From Lepidurus packardi (taxonomy: Eukaryota; Arthropoda; Branchiopoda; Notostraca; Triopsidae): 64,000 nucleotides of DNA. The notes beneath the pieces are model-generated. The model did no database searches and was not told where the DNA came from. It saw only the letters and a program-made list of their open reading frames with translations. The DNA lies in contig JAKZAN010000005.1 of NCBI GenBank assembly GCA_023053545.1, forward strand, positions 10,726,001 to 10,790,000, written 5' to 3'. The position numbers and the translations under genes were made by a program. Of the stretch, positions 48,201 to 58,942 are shown piece after piece. The first letter of the stretch is position 1, and every line of letters starts with the position of its first letter.

Positions 48201-48328
48201 CTAGGGACATTTTCAGGGATAAATTCATATTTTTATATTATTTTCTTTAGTTTGAAATTAATACTATTTGGTAGTAGTGGAGGGCACTTGGGAATGATTG
48301 CCATCTGGTGTTAGGTTATTCTATTATT

Positions 48329-50299
48329 TTAGTATCTCCATTGGTTGGCCGATGGTAGATGGCTCTGGGGGGGTTTTGGACTCACAAAATTGGGTGTCGG
48401 AATTTTCTTTTTTGATAATTTGATTACATTACCGGGTTTGCTTGTCTTGGATGTCGTTTTGGGTGCTTTTTTATCCAATCGTGGTGGTGAGTCTTTTTCC
48501 AAGCCTGTTTCTTGGTAATAAACGCTGTTACCATATTCGTCAGGTTCTAATGACGTCATAGCTATGGGATGCCTGTCTGGTGATGTCTTTTTGCCTTTCA
48601 GTGACTTGTGTATTTCTTCTTCTTCTTCTTCTTCGTCATCTTTAAAAAAAGGAAATTCGTCTTCATCGAAGGTCGCAGTCATGCGTTTAATTTCGATGAT
48701 CTTCTCAGCAAATCGGACCATTTTCTTGTTTTTGCGGCGACCCTGTGAGGTAATTTCTGCCTTGATGTCGGAATTGCTGCGTACACTACGTGAGCTCTTC
48801 GCTGATGAGTTGCGCTGAGCCATCGCTTGGCTAATTTCTTCGCCCAAAGCCGCACTAGAAGTGCCATCATTGAATTTGGCTACGTCGCAAAATTGACACA
48901 GAAACGTGGGTACGTGCGTTCCTTGCGTACCTTCCTCGTCCAACGTACGGAAGAACAGGCCTTCATCGGTTGCAAAAAGGACCGGTGTACGTACATTGAC
49001 TGCTCTTTTGAAAGTCGTGTCCATCTTGTGAGCTTTCATGGCAGCTTGCCGGTCAAACGGCCGTGCGGAGGTCACTCTGTCCCGCGGATCCTGCCTCCAG
49101 GCACACAGTAAGTAAATAGCCTTCTCCCTAGCCTCAGGCATGGTGGCGAACAGTAGGATTGGTATGAGGACCACGAAAAAGTAACGCATCCAGAGAAACG
49201 CCGTCTGTCGGCCATTATCATATACAGGTTCCAAGTGTAACACGGAGTTATTTCCGTAAATGGCGAGGTAGAGGACGTTAAACTGCAATTCGTACTTGCG
49301 CAGCGCCGTTTCTTCTTCTTTGCTCAAAAACAGTTTGTCGATAAAGGATTCTATGGGTGAAGAGGTGGTGTTTACGGCAGGCTCAGTAATCTGGAATAGA
49401 TGTACTGCCAGCACATGTGGTAGAAATAGACACAAGTAGATGACGATTACTGCGGCTCCGATGTAAACAAAGCGCATTTCTGTCCATAACTGTGCTACGA
49501 AAGCGTTGTTAGTGTTGTCGTTGTTTCGGTTGCGACCGCTGGTCCGGCCCGAGCGACATTTCTGCCAGAACAACCACAACAAACGTAGTAAGCCTAATAC
49601 TATGCACAGCAAAGGAATGCCGTGACCAACGGCCAGCAGCACTTCCATAAATACAAGATAAGTGTTGCCATTGACTCCACAAGAGTACCGTCTCGGGAAG
49701 GGCACCAAGCTCGGGATATTATCTTTTGCTTTCAGCAAACAGATCGGTATGTGCATCCCAAAGAGTACCAGCCAGGTCAAGGTTATCCCCAAGCGCACGT
49801 ACCAAGTTTTGAGCTTCTTTTTGTACACAATAGGGCTCGAAACGGCCCAGAATCTGTCCAGAGCTAAGGCTGCCACAGCCCACGAAATGATAGAAGACAC
49901 AGCCAGCATAAAGTACGCATTGACGGAGCACAATATGTACCCAAAGTTCCAAGCATCCCGAATCTTGTACGCAATGGAGATGGCGATGTTCATCAAGGCT
50001 TCGAGAAGGCAGGCCGTAACGATAAAGAAGAAGACGTTCATGACTGGCAATCGGTTCATAGAGTAACTGGACAGGAAGGCAGCCACAAACAGTAAACCAA
50101 CAAGAAAAACGGAGAAGAAGAAGATGAATAGGAAAACTACAGCGGCTGTTTGACCGCTGGTATCCGCAGAGGGTTCAGTTTGGCGGTACCCCCAGCGTAC
50201 GACTGGTAAGAGGGTTTTGTTGACGAGGATGAACGAGATTTCCAAACGAGGTATGCCAGTTATACCGGGATCTGGTTTACTGCTGACATTGAACGACAT
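48329..50299 (-). CDS. Orphan seven-transmembrane receptor, intronless, atypical class A
   Basis: A single uninterrupted frame from ATG 50299 to TAG/TAA at 48329 gives 656 residues. Seven hydrophobic segments are visible: AVVFLFIFFFSVFLVGLLFV, MNVFFFIVTACLLEALMNIA, YFMLAVSSIISWAVAALAL, GITLTWLVLFGMHIPICLL, VLLAVGHGIPLLCIVLGLL, AVIVIYLCLFLPHVLAVHLF and AFLWMRYFFVVLIPILLFA. TM3 ends with DRF rather than DRY (LALDRFWAVSSP). Candidate disulphide cysteines are in GYILCSV and RRYSCGV. TM2 lacks the usual LxxxD and TM7 lacks NPxxY. The cytoplasmic tail is long (about 260 residues), basic, and carries an acidic run (DDEEEEEEEI). An acceptor-like tttcag just before the ATG suggests an intron in the leader. 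Ligand unknown. Confidence 0.75.
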   Translation of the reverse strand: MSFNVSSKPDPGITGIPRLEISFILVNKTLLPVVRWGYRQTEPSADTSGQTAAVVFLFIFFFSVFLVGLLFVAAFLSSYSMNRLPVMNVFFFIVTACLLEALMNIAISIAYKIRDAWNFGYILCSVNAYFMLAVSSIISWAVAALALDRFWAVSSPIVYKKKLKTWYVRLGITLTWLVLFGMHIPICLLKAKDNIPSLVPFPRRYSCGVNGNTYLVFMEVLLAVGHGIPLLCIVLGLLRLLWLFWQKCRSGRTSGRNRNNDNTNNAFVAQLWTEMRFVYIGAAVIVIYLCLFLPHVLAVHLFQITEPAVNTTSSPIESFIDKLFLSKEEETALRKYELQFNVLYLAIYGNNSVLHLEPVYDNGRQTAFLWMRYFFVVLIPILLFATMPEAREKAIYLLCAWRQDPRDRVTSARPFDRQAAMKAHKMDTTFKRAVNVRTPVLFATDEGLFFRTLDEEGTQGTHVPTFLCQFCDVAKFNDGTSSAALGEEISQAMAQRNSSAKSSRSVRSNSDIKAEITSQGRRKNKKMVRFAEKIIEIKRMTATFDEDEFPFFKDDEEEEEEEIHKSLKGKKTSPDRHPIAMTSLEPDEYGNSVYYQETGLEKDSPPRLDKKAPKTTSKTSKPGNVIKLSKKKIPTPNFVSPKPPQSHLPSANQWRY

Positions 50300-51196
50300 A
50301 TTGTGCAGTGAAACTGAAACGGAAGGAAGCAAGGTGTTGCTCTGAAACGGTCGCGAAGAGGGGACAGACTGCCGGCGCGCTTATTATGTGTACGTCAAGG
50401 TGTTGTTGTGTGAGTTGCCTGGGGCAACCTCAGGACCATATAAATATAGTGTTGCAAACAGTCAACGTGAAAAAGGGACGAAGGTGGCAATGGGGTGTCA
50501 TTAATCGATGTAATAACATTGGGGGTACGCTTTATATAAGAAGGTTTCTGTGACAAGGTCACACTATCGACTCACAATCTAACCTTTCCTTGTTTATTCA
50601 GTGAATGTATAAATAAAAGAAGCCATTCAATAAAAACGCAATAAAATAAACATGAGTTGCGCTAGTCAAGGTCGGAAAGTGACTTTCGCAACCAGAAATG
50701 TTCTAAGGCTCAGCAACAAAATGGTTTCTTTAGTGAGATACATCGGAAATCTTATTAGTATTATATATTATAAAGTAAGTTTTATAACATAGAAGAACTG
50801 GCATGTGGAATCATACAACTCTAATCATACAGCTCTAATCCAATCTTATTTCTTAGAATTTTACGTTTTTAACGGCTTTGCCAATATAATAAAAATAGCA
50901 CGCTTTACAAACCCACAACAATCATCCTTTACTTGGAAATGTTTTTAGGATAATTACATTCAAATAGTTAAGGGAATTTTCTGTTTAAGTATGTATAAGT
51001 GCTGACACGAAATGGCTGAACGCAGGTTTAATCTCGCTGACTAATTTTAGCATAATTTCTAAATGGTTTGCAGTATGTATAAGCTTCGTGGTCATTTTAG
51101 TCGCTAGTTTCAAAAGTGAACCGCTAGACAGCGTGGCAATATTTTCTTGCCACAATTCAAAGCGAATGCTCCTCTTTCCTCCGAACTATGTATCCA
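50300..51196. other. Divergent intergenic region
   Basis: Spacer of about 0.9 kb between the orphan receptor (minus) and GRWD1 (+). A/T-rich middle part, no gene. Promoters for both genes should lie here. Confidence 0.5.
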
Positions 51197-51241
51197 CACG
51201 TGTTCGACAAAATCACTAGAAATTTTTAGTGGACACACGTG
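51197..51241 (+). promoter_or_regulatory. Two CACGTG E-boxes at the GRWD1 5' end
   Basis: Perfect palindromic E-boxes at 51197-51202 and 51236-51241 sit 54 and 15 bp upstream of the GRWD1 ATG. CACGTG close to the start site is the known Myc/Max signature of ribosome-biogenesis genes, and GRWD1 belongs to that class. Function here is inferred. Confidence 0.45.
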
Positions 51242-51250
51242 GGTTTAAAC

Positions 51251-53046
51251 ATGGAAGATAACACAGAAAATCCTATGGACGACAGTTCAGATTTACCCGA
51301 AGGATTAGCAGAGGATCAGTTGGAAGATGTGATCGAGACTGATGATGAAGAAGAAGATGATGAACAAGAAGACGACGACGATGAAGAAACACCGGCCGAC
51401 GGCCCTGCCAGCACTTATTTGCCCACCAAACCATTAGAAGACGGTGAAGAACTGGTGTGCGATGAAACAGCTTATATTATGCTACATCAAGCTCAGACAG
51501 GTACTTCATAATCACTTTGATTTGCCGACTAACAAACCTCGTTTATTGTTAGGGGAACCTTGTCTCAGTTTCGACATAATTCCTGATGGATTGGGCTTAG
51601 ATCGCTCCGACTTTCCTCAAACTTGCTACGTTATCGCTGGCACCCAAGCTGGTCGTTCCTTTACCAACAAACTAATCGTTATGAAGATGTCTAATTTGCA
51701 TAAAACGAATCCTGATGACGCCAAAGACGAGTCAAGTGACGAAGAGAGCGAGGATGAAGAGGAAAATAAGCCAGATTTGGACTGCGCAGTAATATTTCAT
51801 CAAGGAACAGTCAACCGAGTCAGGGTAAAGACTTTTAATATAATTTGACCAGAATTGCACTTAATTGTCGCTTACTTTGGTTTTCAATGATCTCATAGAT
51901 GCGAATTGTTGGCGAAAAACCTTTGGCTGCATCTTGGTCCGAAACGGGGAAAGTTCACATTTGGGATTTATCGCGACCTCTGCAGGCAGTGAATGAATCC
52001 GCTTCTTTAGCTTCTTATGTTAATAATAAAGAAAGTCCTCAGCCTTTGTACACCTTCAGGGGACACGGTATTGAAGGCTACGCGTTGGATTGGAGCACTA
52101 CTGAGCCAGGTTCGTAGCTTACAATAAGGTTGCGTACTCTTTATTTACAGCTTTCTTCTAGGAGTGTTAGCGACAGGCGATTGCCGCAAAGGCATTCATA
52201 TTTGGCGGCCTTCCGAAACATCATGGACCGTCGATCAACGGCCTCTGATTGGCCACACGGCTTCCGTAGAGGACATTCAATGGTCACCCAACGAATCGAA
52301 CGTTTTAGCTTCCTGTTCAGTAGATGGAAGGTAACAGCACGTTTACGGGTTGCACTGGTGCAATAGTTTTTGCACTCAAGCGTGTCAAGCATGTATATCT
52401 TTACACACTGTGTCCACGCACTGAGTGCAAAAAATATTGCACCAGTGCAGCCAGTGGAATGCACGTTTAGTGTTCCAGGATTTGAGCTTATTATTTATTA
52501 GTATTCGTATTTGGGACACGCGAATTGCTCCCCACAAAGCGTGCATGTTAGCAGCAGAAAGAGCGCATGAATCGGACGTGAACGTGCTTCACTGGAACCG
52601 AAGTGAACCTTTCTTGGCATCGGGTGGCGATGACGGTCGACTCTGCGTCTGGGATTTGCGAACGTTTCAGTCAGGAAGCGCTATTACGCCCGTAGCAGTA
52701 TTCAAACACCATACTGGCCCGGTTTGCACCGTCGAATGGCACCCCACAGAACACAGTGTACTAGCTTCGGGTGGCGAAGACGACCAAATTGCGTTATGGG
52801 ATTTGGCGGTTGAGAAAGATGCCGAAAATGATGAAGAAGACGAGGAACTTAAAGTAAATCTATGCCCTAACTCGACTTTTCTTGCTAAATTAAACTTCCG
52901 CTTCTTAGGATTTGCCACCTCAACTGCTTTTCATCCATCAAGGCCAAAAAGAAATCAAAGAACTACATTGGCATCCGCAAATCCCCGGGACGATCATTTC
53001 CACTGCTGCGTCAGGGTTTAACGTTTTTAAGACCATTTCGGTGTAA
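51251..53046 (+). CDS. GRWD1: GRWD1, glutamate-rich WD-repeat protein
   Basis: A histone-binding, ribosome-biogenesis WD40 protein (yeast Rrb1 relative), nucleolar, acting with Rpl3 in 60S assembly. Six exons (51251-51500, 51553-51824, 51899-52109, 52162-52330, 52502-52853, 52909-53046) join in phase to 463 residues. The N-terminus is an acidic tract ([17 protein letters not shown]). The conserved [20 protein letters not shown] and [10 protein letters not shown] follow, with a second acidic loop (ESEDEEENK). WD repeats include [13 protein letters not shown] and [14 protein letters not shown] blades, [30 protein letters not shown] and [13 protein letters not shown]. The C-terminus reads [20 protein letters not shown] to FKTISV. 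Length and all landmarks fit the family. Confidence 0.96.
52351..52449. repeat. Hairpin-forming inverted repeat in a GRWD1 intron
   Basis: Arms of about 26 bp, tgcactggtgcaatagtttt (52351 on) and its near-perfect reverse complement ending ttgcaccagtgca at 52449, are separated by about 47 bp. A 9-bp word, gcacgttta, occurs on both outer sides (52337-52345 and 52461-52469). This resembles a small foldback element inserted in the 171-bp intron, the longest in the gene. Confidence 0.7.
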
Positions 53047-53110
53047 AAGAGTACAGATTATTGAAAAAACTGCTAGTCTTCACGTTTTTTACATTCAATA
53101 TTTCACAAAT

Positions 53111-56026
53111 TTACTCGCTTTTAACCCAAGCGATGTTAATTAAGTGACGGAGCGTGGGTCGACCGTGAGGGCAATTCCACGGTTGGTGCAGTTCAGCCAT
53201 TTGGCGACATAAACGAGTCATTTGGTTCTGGTCAAGGGCTGTGCCCACCATAACTGCCCGTCGACACGCCCTTGACGCCAGGATGGAGCGAACTTTTGAT
53301 GGCCGTACGGAAAGCGTGTTTGCAGTTGAACTTTCTTCGCTTAGCATGAAAAGAAGCTCTTCTACATCGGCGGACCCCAAAAGCGCATTCCCACTCATAG
53401 GCACTCCCGTTAGCAACGTTGCTATAGAAATATACAAGAAAAATACTGAAATACGTTCCTGGTAAATTACTGTGGATTTACCCTGCGGTTCTATTTTGAT
53501 TTTAAAACCATTTTTCGCAAAAACTTCCCGATGTTCCTGTAGAATGGCGAACTGTGATGCACTCAAGGAAAGCGACTGGGGACTACAATATAAACGAAAG
53601 AAAACGTAAACATAAAAATATAAACAAAAGAAAAGGTAAACATAAAAAATATAAACAAAAGAAAACGTAAACATAAAAAATATAAACAAAAGAAACGTAG
53701 TAAAGCAAACAGTGAAAAAATATTGTCATTTTTGATTGAAAATACAAATATTAGGGAGAAAAAGAAGAGTTTACATTGTCAAAGGTTGCGTCTTGAAAGT
53801 AGTGTTACTTTGTAGAGTCTCGAATTGGTACTTTTCATCCGCTGCGTGTTGGTCAACGATGAAAAGGTCTGTATCCAACAGTGCTAATATGAAACCACAG
53901 TTGAACTGGCCTACGATGCGTAAATTGAGGAAATCTTCTTTATGGAAGTGTCTAGATAGTTCGTTTTCAGCTTCTGCGTTATTTAGCGGTGCTCGGAATT
54001 TCCTAGCTTGGAAATCTGTCGGTTTGGGCGTATTAATATCAGCTATTAGGTCGTTTAAGGTTAACTGGACTGGAACTTGACGTCGATTTTCTCCAAAAGA
54101 AGAGTCGATCGGTTCTACGACGATTTCCTGGCGTTGGTTCGATTCATTCTTTCTTGCTCTCGCAATAGGTTCTGATTTCTCCACAATCACCACTCCTGAA
54201 ATGTGACTCGGCTTTGCTTGTACTTCAAGTTTAGATACTTTGACCAGCGTATCTAATTTCATCTCTACGAAGGAAAAGATGAACCCACTATCTTGAATTT
54301 ATCTTGAGATGGTTAACTGTTTACGTTTAAAGGGTCTTGTTTCAGTCGTACGAGTTCCAGTGCACTCTTTCGCACTGCTTGGTAGTGATGACGTCATCAT
54401 GTTACTGTGCCGGAAAGCTGCAAGCGAAGGCCTGCATGTTTTCGTTTAAATCTCAGTCATATTTTCGTCCAACGAATCGTCTGCAGGCGCAGTATTGTCA
54501 AGTTCAGCTTTCAAACTGGCTACTAAAGAGGATCCGAGTGAAGCTGATTGACCGTTACCTTCATACAAGTTAACCAACGCAGACTAGCACACAGAGTTAC
54601 GAATATGCATTGCAAATAACGTAGGATTCTTACGTGGAATAAGGCCATTAAAACAGTCTCCTCTTTGACCAGAACTTGACGTTTGTCAGGCGTTAAATTG
54701 ACGTCAACGAAATTGCCAGGAAGAGTAAAATCCATGACGGTAACGGGAAACTGAAATCTGTTATAATTCTTATAAACTGTGTTGAGAAGTTTCTGGAATC
54801 GAGGCATATCGCAAGGGCGACCATTAATGGAAAAGTACTGTCGATCTGAAGAACTCCGACCCTTAATAAAGAGTACAATTCGATCTTGGCTAAATTAGAA
54901 AATGTAGTTTAATTACTTCTCCCATTCCACAGGAAGAAACGCAACCTTTGATCTCAAAGTTGTGTTTAATGTCAGTGGAAGTTAGGCCATATTCGGCGGC
55001 TATTTCAGGGCGTATTACACCACTTTTTAGATCTAACAAGGATTGGTTCTTAAAAGAAAAGAATAAAAAATACATTTCAAAAGAAAAATTTTTTGAATGA
55101 AATTTCAAAAATACTTGTTTCATTCCGAACACAGCTGCTACATTTTCTTTTAAAGAACTACCCGGGCTGCTCAGAATCATTCTTGACTTATCGTTAGTGA
55201 TATTCGTACAGGTGATTCTAAAGAAGATTCTGACAAATGAACTATTTTCCTATAATGATTACAAAACTTGCCTTACGCCTTTAGTCAGAAGGCAATAGGC
55301 TGTTAATAAGTTAAGCATTTTGCCAAACTCTCGTTTGAAATTGGACATGAATTCTTTTCGTCTCACAGGTAGTGTCGCGAAAAGATTCTGAATCGTAACA
55401 GTGGTCCCGACCTAGAAGATACAATTATAAACTTGAAAAGTCCTATGTTCAGATTTATACTTGTCTTGAGCAAGGAATTTTGTCCTTTAAGACCCCTCCA
55501 TGGTCATACGTAAGTTTCCACCCACATTCGCTGCCTTTCAGGCAAGTCACAACATTAACATCCGACAAAGCGCACAAAGAACTCAGAGCTTCGCCCCGGA
55601 AACCAAAAGACGATACACCCGTCAACAGATCTTCAAAGGAGCTCAATTTTGACGTGTAATGCTTTAAGGCTAAAGCTTCGAAATTGGGAGGGTCAACTCC
55701 TTTTCCATTATCTATGACTTCGATCAATTCCGAACCGTATTCCTTTAATTTAACTTCGATGACGGTTGCTCCTGCATCGACGCTGTTCTCTACCAGCTCT
55801 TTTACAGCTACGGCCAAGGATAAAACTACCTAAAAATCCAGAAATTATAAAACAAAACAAAAAATATATAAATGTCAATTTTATGTAATTTTTAATTAGG
55901 TTTTCGATATTAAATTGTTTAGAGATATTTTATAATCACCTGCCCGGAGCATATTCTGTGTATACTTTCTTTCTCTAATGGCTTAATATCATTAGAGTGT
56001 AAATCTTTAATTCCTAAAGCATTCAT
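53111..56026 (-). CDS. PMS2: PMS2, MutL-family mismatch repair endonuclease
   Basis: PMS2 pairs with MLH1 to form MutL-alpha, an ATPase and latent endonuclease that nicks the new strand in mismatch repair. Exon 1 (56026-55940) gives [20 protein letters not shown]. Exon 2 (55829-55461) carries ATPase motifs [18 protein letters not shown] and GFRGEALSS. Exon 3 (about 55411-55272) has [20 protein letters not shown] and ends at a GC donor (AG|GCAAGT). Later exons give [19 protein letters not shown] and [12 protein letters not shown]. The C-terminal endonuclease motif [12 protein letters not shown] lies at about 53820. [12 protein letters not shown] and [11 protein letters not shown] follow before TAA 53111-53113. 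The linker around 54300-54560 could not be fully spliced, because one frame hits a stop. Overall it appears shorter than vertebrate PMS2, mainly in the linker. Confidence 0.94.
53588..53700. repeat. 30-31-bp tandem repeat in a PMS2 intron
   Basis: About four units built on tataaacaaaagaaaacgta then aacataaaaa, differing by single bases. Located between the endonuclease-motif exon and the last exons. Confidence 0.75.
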
Positions 56027-56282
56027 TTTAACGGCGTTTCGGATTCCTACACAACAAACAAACACGCATGTCCCGCACAAGTAATTTAATATGATTCAAA
56101 CACTAGATAGCGTCTGCCATCTATGAACTTAATCATGAATAATAAAGCCTCGTCGCTAGGAGGCGTAATATCATGTTGGTTTTGTGTGAATCAGTTCAGC
56201 TTGTGTAATTAAGCTCATTTCCTGGGAATGGCCATCTAGAACTAATTGTATTTAAGCCAATTTGCATTTGTTTCTTGTAAAA
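56027..56282. promoter_or_regulatory. Bidirectional promoter region between PMS2 and G-alpha 12/13
   Basis: Only 256 bp separate the two divergent start codons, so both core promoters must share this space unless a leader exon lies elsewhere. No TATA box at a suitable position is evident. Confidence 0.5.
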
Positions 56283-57826
56283 ATGGCTAGTTGTTTCACA
56301 AGTTGTAAACCTTGTGTGTTTGCCAAAATTCAAAGTGAAGACGCTCACCATCAGCAGCAACAGAGTCGCCTTATCGACAAAATGATAGAAAAAGAAAAAC
56401 AGTCCATGCGACGACAAGTTAAACTCTTATTATTGGGCGCCGGCGAGTCGGGCAAATCTACATTCCTTAAACAGATGCGCATTATCCATGGAGTGACCTT
56501 TGATTCAGCCACGATATGCGAATACCAGAGAAACGTTTACCAAAACATTGTCCGTGGAATGCAAGTCTTAGTAGACGCATGTACTAAACTAGGCATTCCC
56601 TGGCAATACGAGCAGAGTCATACCCATGCTGAAAATCTGATCATGTTGGACAGCTCGCGAAGTATTGACTTTAAACTTTTTTCCGAGTATTGCGAAGTAC
56701 TATCCGAATTATGGAAAGATACGGCGATTCAACTAGCGTTTGCTCGGCGACGAGAATTCCAACTCGTAATGTTCTTATTAACCCACATATTCCAAAAAGA
56801 ATCTTTTATAATTCCTTTTTTCTCGTTCTTTTTTAGTCTGATTCGGTCAGGTATTTTATGTGCCATCTTCCCCGAATTTCTGACCAGGTAATATTGAAAT
56901 CGATCCCCACGTTAGTTGGTTAAAAACGTTTTTTTTTTTTTTTTTTTTTTAATAAATCTCGTAAATTTAAAGACTGAAGATTTTGGTATGGAAAGTTTTT
57001 CTTGAGATTTTTTACTCATGATCTTTTGGAAGTTTAGGGTTCCCAATTTTTTTAATTTGTACTTGAAGTGTTCGAAGTATTTGAAGTTTCGTTGAACAGA
57101 ATTCAAATAAGTAAACCTTTTTTGTTATGCAGGATTATATACCGTCTCACGCTGACATACTTCATGCCCGAAAAGCGACGAAAGGCATTGTCGAGTTTGT
57201 GATACCCATCAATTCCATTCCTTTTCGTTTTGTGGATGTTGGCGGTCAGCGGTCGCAGCGACAAAAATGGTTGCAATGCTTTGAATCGGTCACATCAGTC
57301 CTTTTTATGGTTTCCTCTTCAGAATATGATCAAGTTTTATTGGAAGACAGGTACTTTACATATGTGCTTAGAAGTGTTTGTCGCCTGAAATCTTTTTTGG
57401 TTATTTGTTTTTTTTAGGAAGACTAATCGGTTATTGGAATCGCGGAATATATTCGAGACCATTGTTAACATTCGATTTTTCGGCGAAGTGTCTTTCATTC
57501 TATTTTTAAACAAAACGGATTTACTCCAAGCGAAGCTAAAAGCGGGTGATTCAGACATTTCACACTACTTCCCGGAGTACAAGGTAAGATAAAAGAGGCT
57601 TAACATCCTGAAGTTAAACTTGTAGTTCTTTTAGGGGGAAGCTTGGAATCTGGAAAGTGTCCAAGAGTTTATTTTATCTTTATTCGCCTCATCAAGAAAG
57701 ACCACAAGCAGACCGCTGTATCATCACTTTACTACTGCCATTGATACAGAAAACATCCGAGTAGTGTTCAACGCGGTTAAAGACACAATCCTCCATAAAC
57801 ACCTGGAAACGCTAATGCTTCAATAA
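56283..57826 (+). CDS. GNA12/13: G protein alpha subunit, G12/13 class (concertina-like)
   Basis: A heterotrimeric G-alpha of the 12/13 class, which couples receptors to RhoGEFs and actomyosin. Exons 56283-56765, 56837-56887, 57133-57350, 57418-57583 and 57635-57826 join in phase to 369 residues. Early cysteines ([11 protein letters not shown]) are likely palmitoylation sites, and there is no Gly2 for myristoylation, as is usual for this class. G boxes: P-loop GAGESGKST, switch I arginine in ARKATKG, switch [15 protein letters not shown] with the catalytic Gln, NKTD and TTAID. The [10 protein letters not shown] and [13 protein letters not shown] stretches and the C-terminal [15 protein letters not shown] match the 12/13 class rather than Gi, Gq or Gs. 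A poly-T run fills part of intron 2. Confidence 0.96.
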
Positions 57827-58942
57827 AGTGTACCTTATACTATGTTGAAACGAAAATTCTTGGAACGTTACCTTTCCAACAAGTTTCCTCTTTCTTACAT
57901 TTGCTCTTTTTAAAGTCATTTTTAAACCTAAGTGCCTCGTGGAATGTGAAACTCAGTTCTGGTAAACAGAACCCAAATGCTTATTTTGCTCCAATTGTGT
58001 TTGTATAGCGTGATAAATCTATGAATGGGTACGAACGGGTGTAAGTTTTGGCATAGAAATTGTAAATAAACGGATGTTATGCTTCGTTTCGACTTTTGTA
58101 AAAATTTTAAAATTCAAATTCAAAAATTTAAATTTTAAACGGTCATTGAAATCATTTATGTTCATGTATGTTCGTGTATGCTTGTTTTCGACTGTTCCGT
58201 CTTGTGAACTTCCTTTCAAACCTTCGCATGAAACATGCATAGGTGACGCTTCAGTCACTAGTGCATAAACCACGTTTGTTATCCGCCCCCTTTATACGTT
58301 TATTGCGACTTTCTGAATATGCGAGAAACTCTACAACTAGAATAAAGAAGAGACGCGAAATATCGAGATGGCAACTGCACGCTTTCTGTGCAAACATTGG
58401 TCAAGCGCTGTGTAAAGCACCTCTAGTGGCAAACAATGACCCTAAAGATAAGAGATTCCAATTTTGAAACAACCTAAATTAAAAACTACTCTAGTATACG
58501 AAATCAATTTCGATTTTCTTCTACATATCCAATTAAATAATATACCGTACATATCCAGTTATTTAATGGACAGTTCCTCAGTTCTTATTTAAATTGATCA
58601 GCAAAGTCTTCACAATGCATTTTGAAAATTTGGCTTTCTACTCCGACCACCGTAACATGAAGCGCTAGTGTACGACGGCGTATCCTAACATTGCCAGAAG
58701 GCGGAAACGCAGCTGCCCAACTGCCATCTGTCCCTGCTTCTAGCCAAGTCGGTCACTATTCCCCGTATTGTGTACTATTTCCCCGAACAAGGCTGTGACA
58801 AACAACTTTGCTTTTTGGAATCTGGAAGCTTGTTTGGAATAACTTGTTGTGAGTTGCGTGTGTGTTGACATAGTTGCACCCTTTAATCGTCCCGTGTTGG
58901 GATTCCTTTATTTTGACATTAAAGTTAACTGTTTTCCCCGCA
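57827..58942. other. Intergenic spacer
   Basis: No convincing gene. AAATT-rich palindromic string near 58100-58140 (aaattcaaattcaaaaattt-like). It should contain the Polycomb promoter toward its end; no start site identified. Confidence 0.45.

Noticed and set aside
55272..55411. Possible frameshift in the PMS2 T-run before [11 protein letters not shown]
   Set aside because: Recounting the bases gives four Ts and a 140-nt exon, which keeps the conserved reading in frame.
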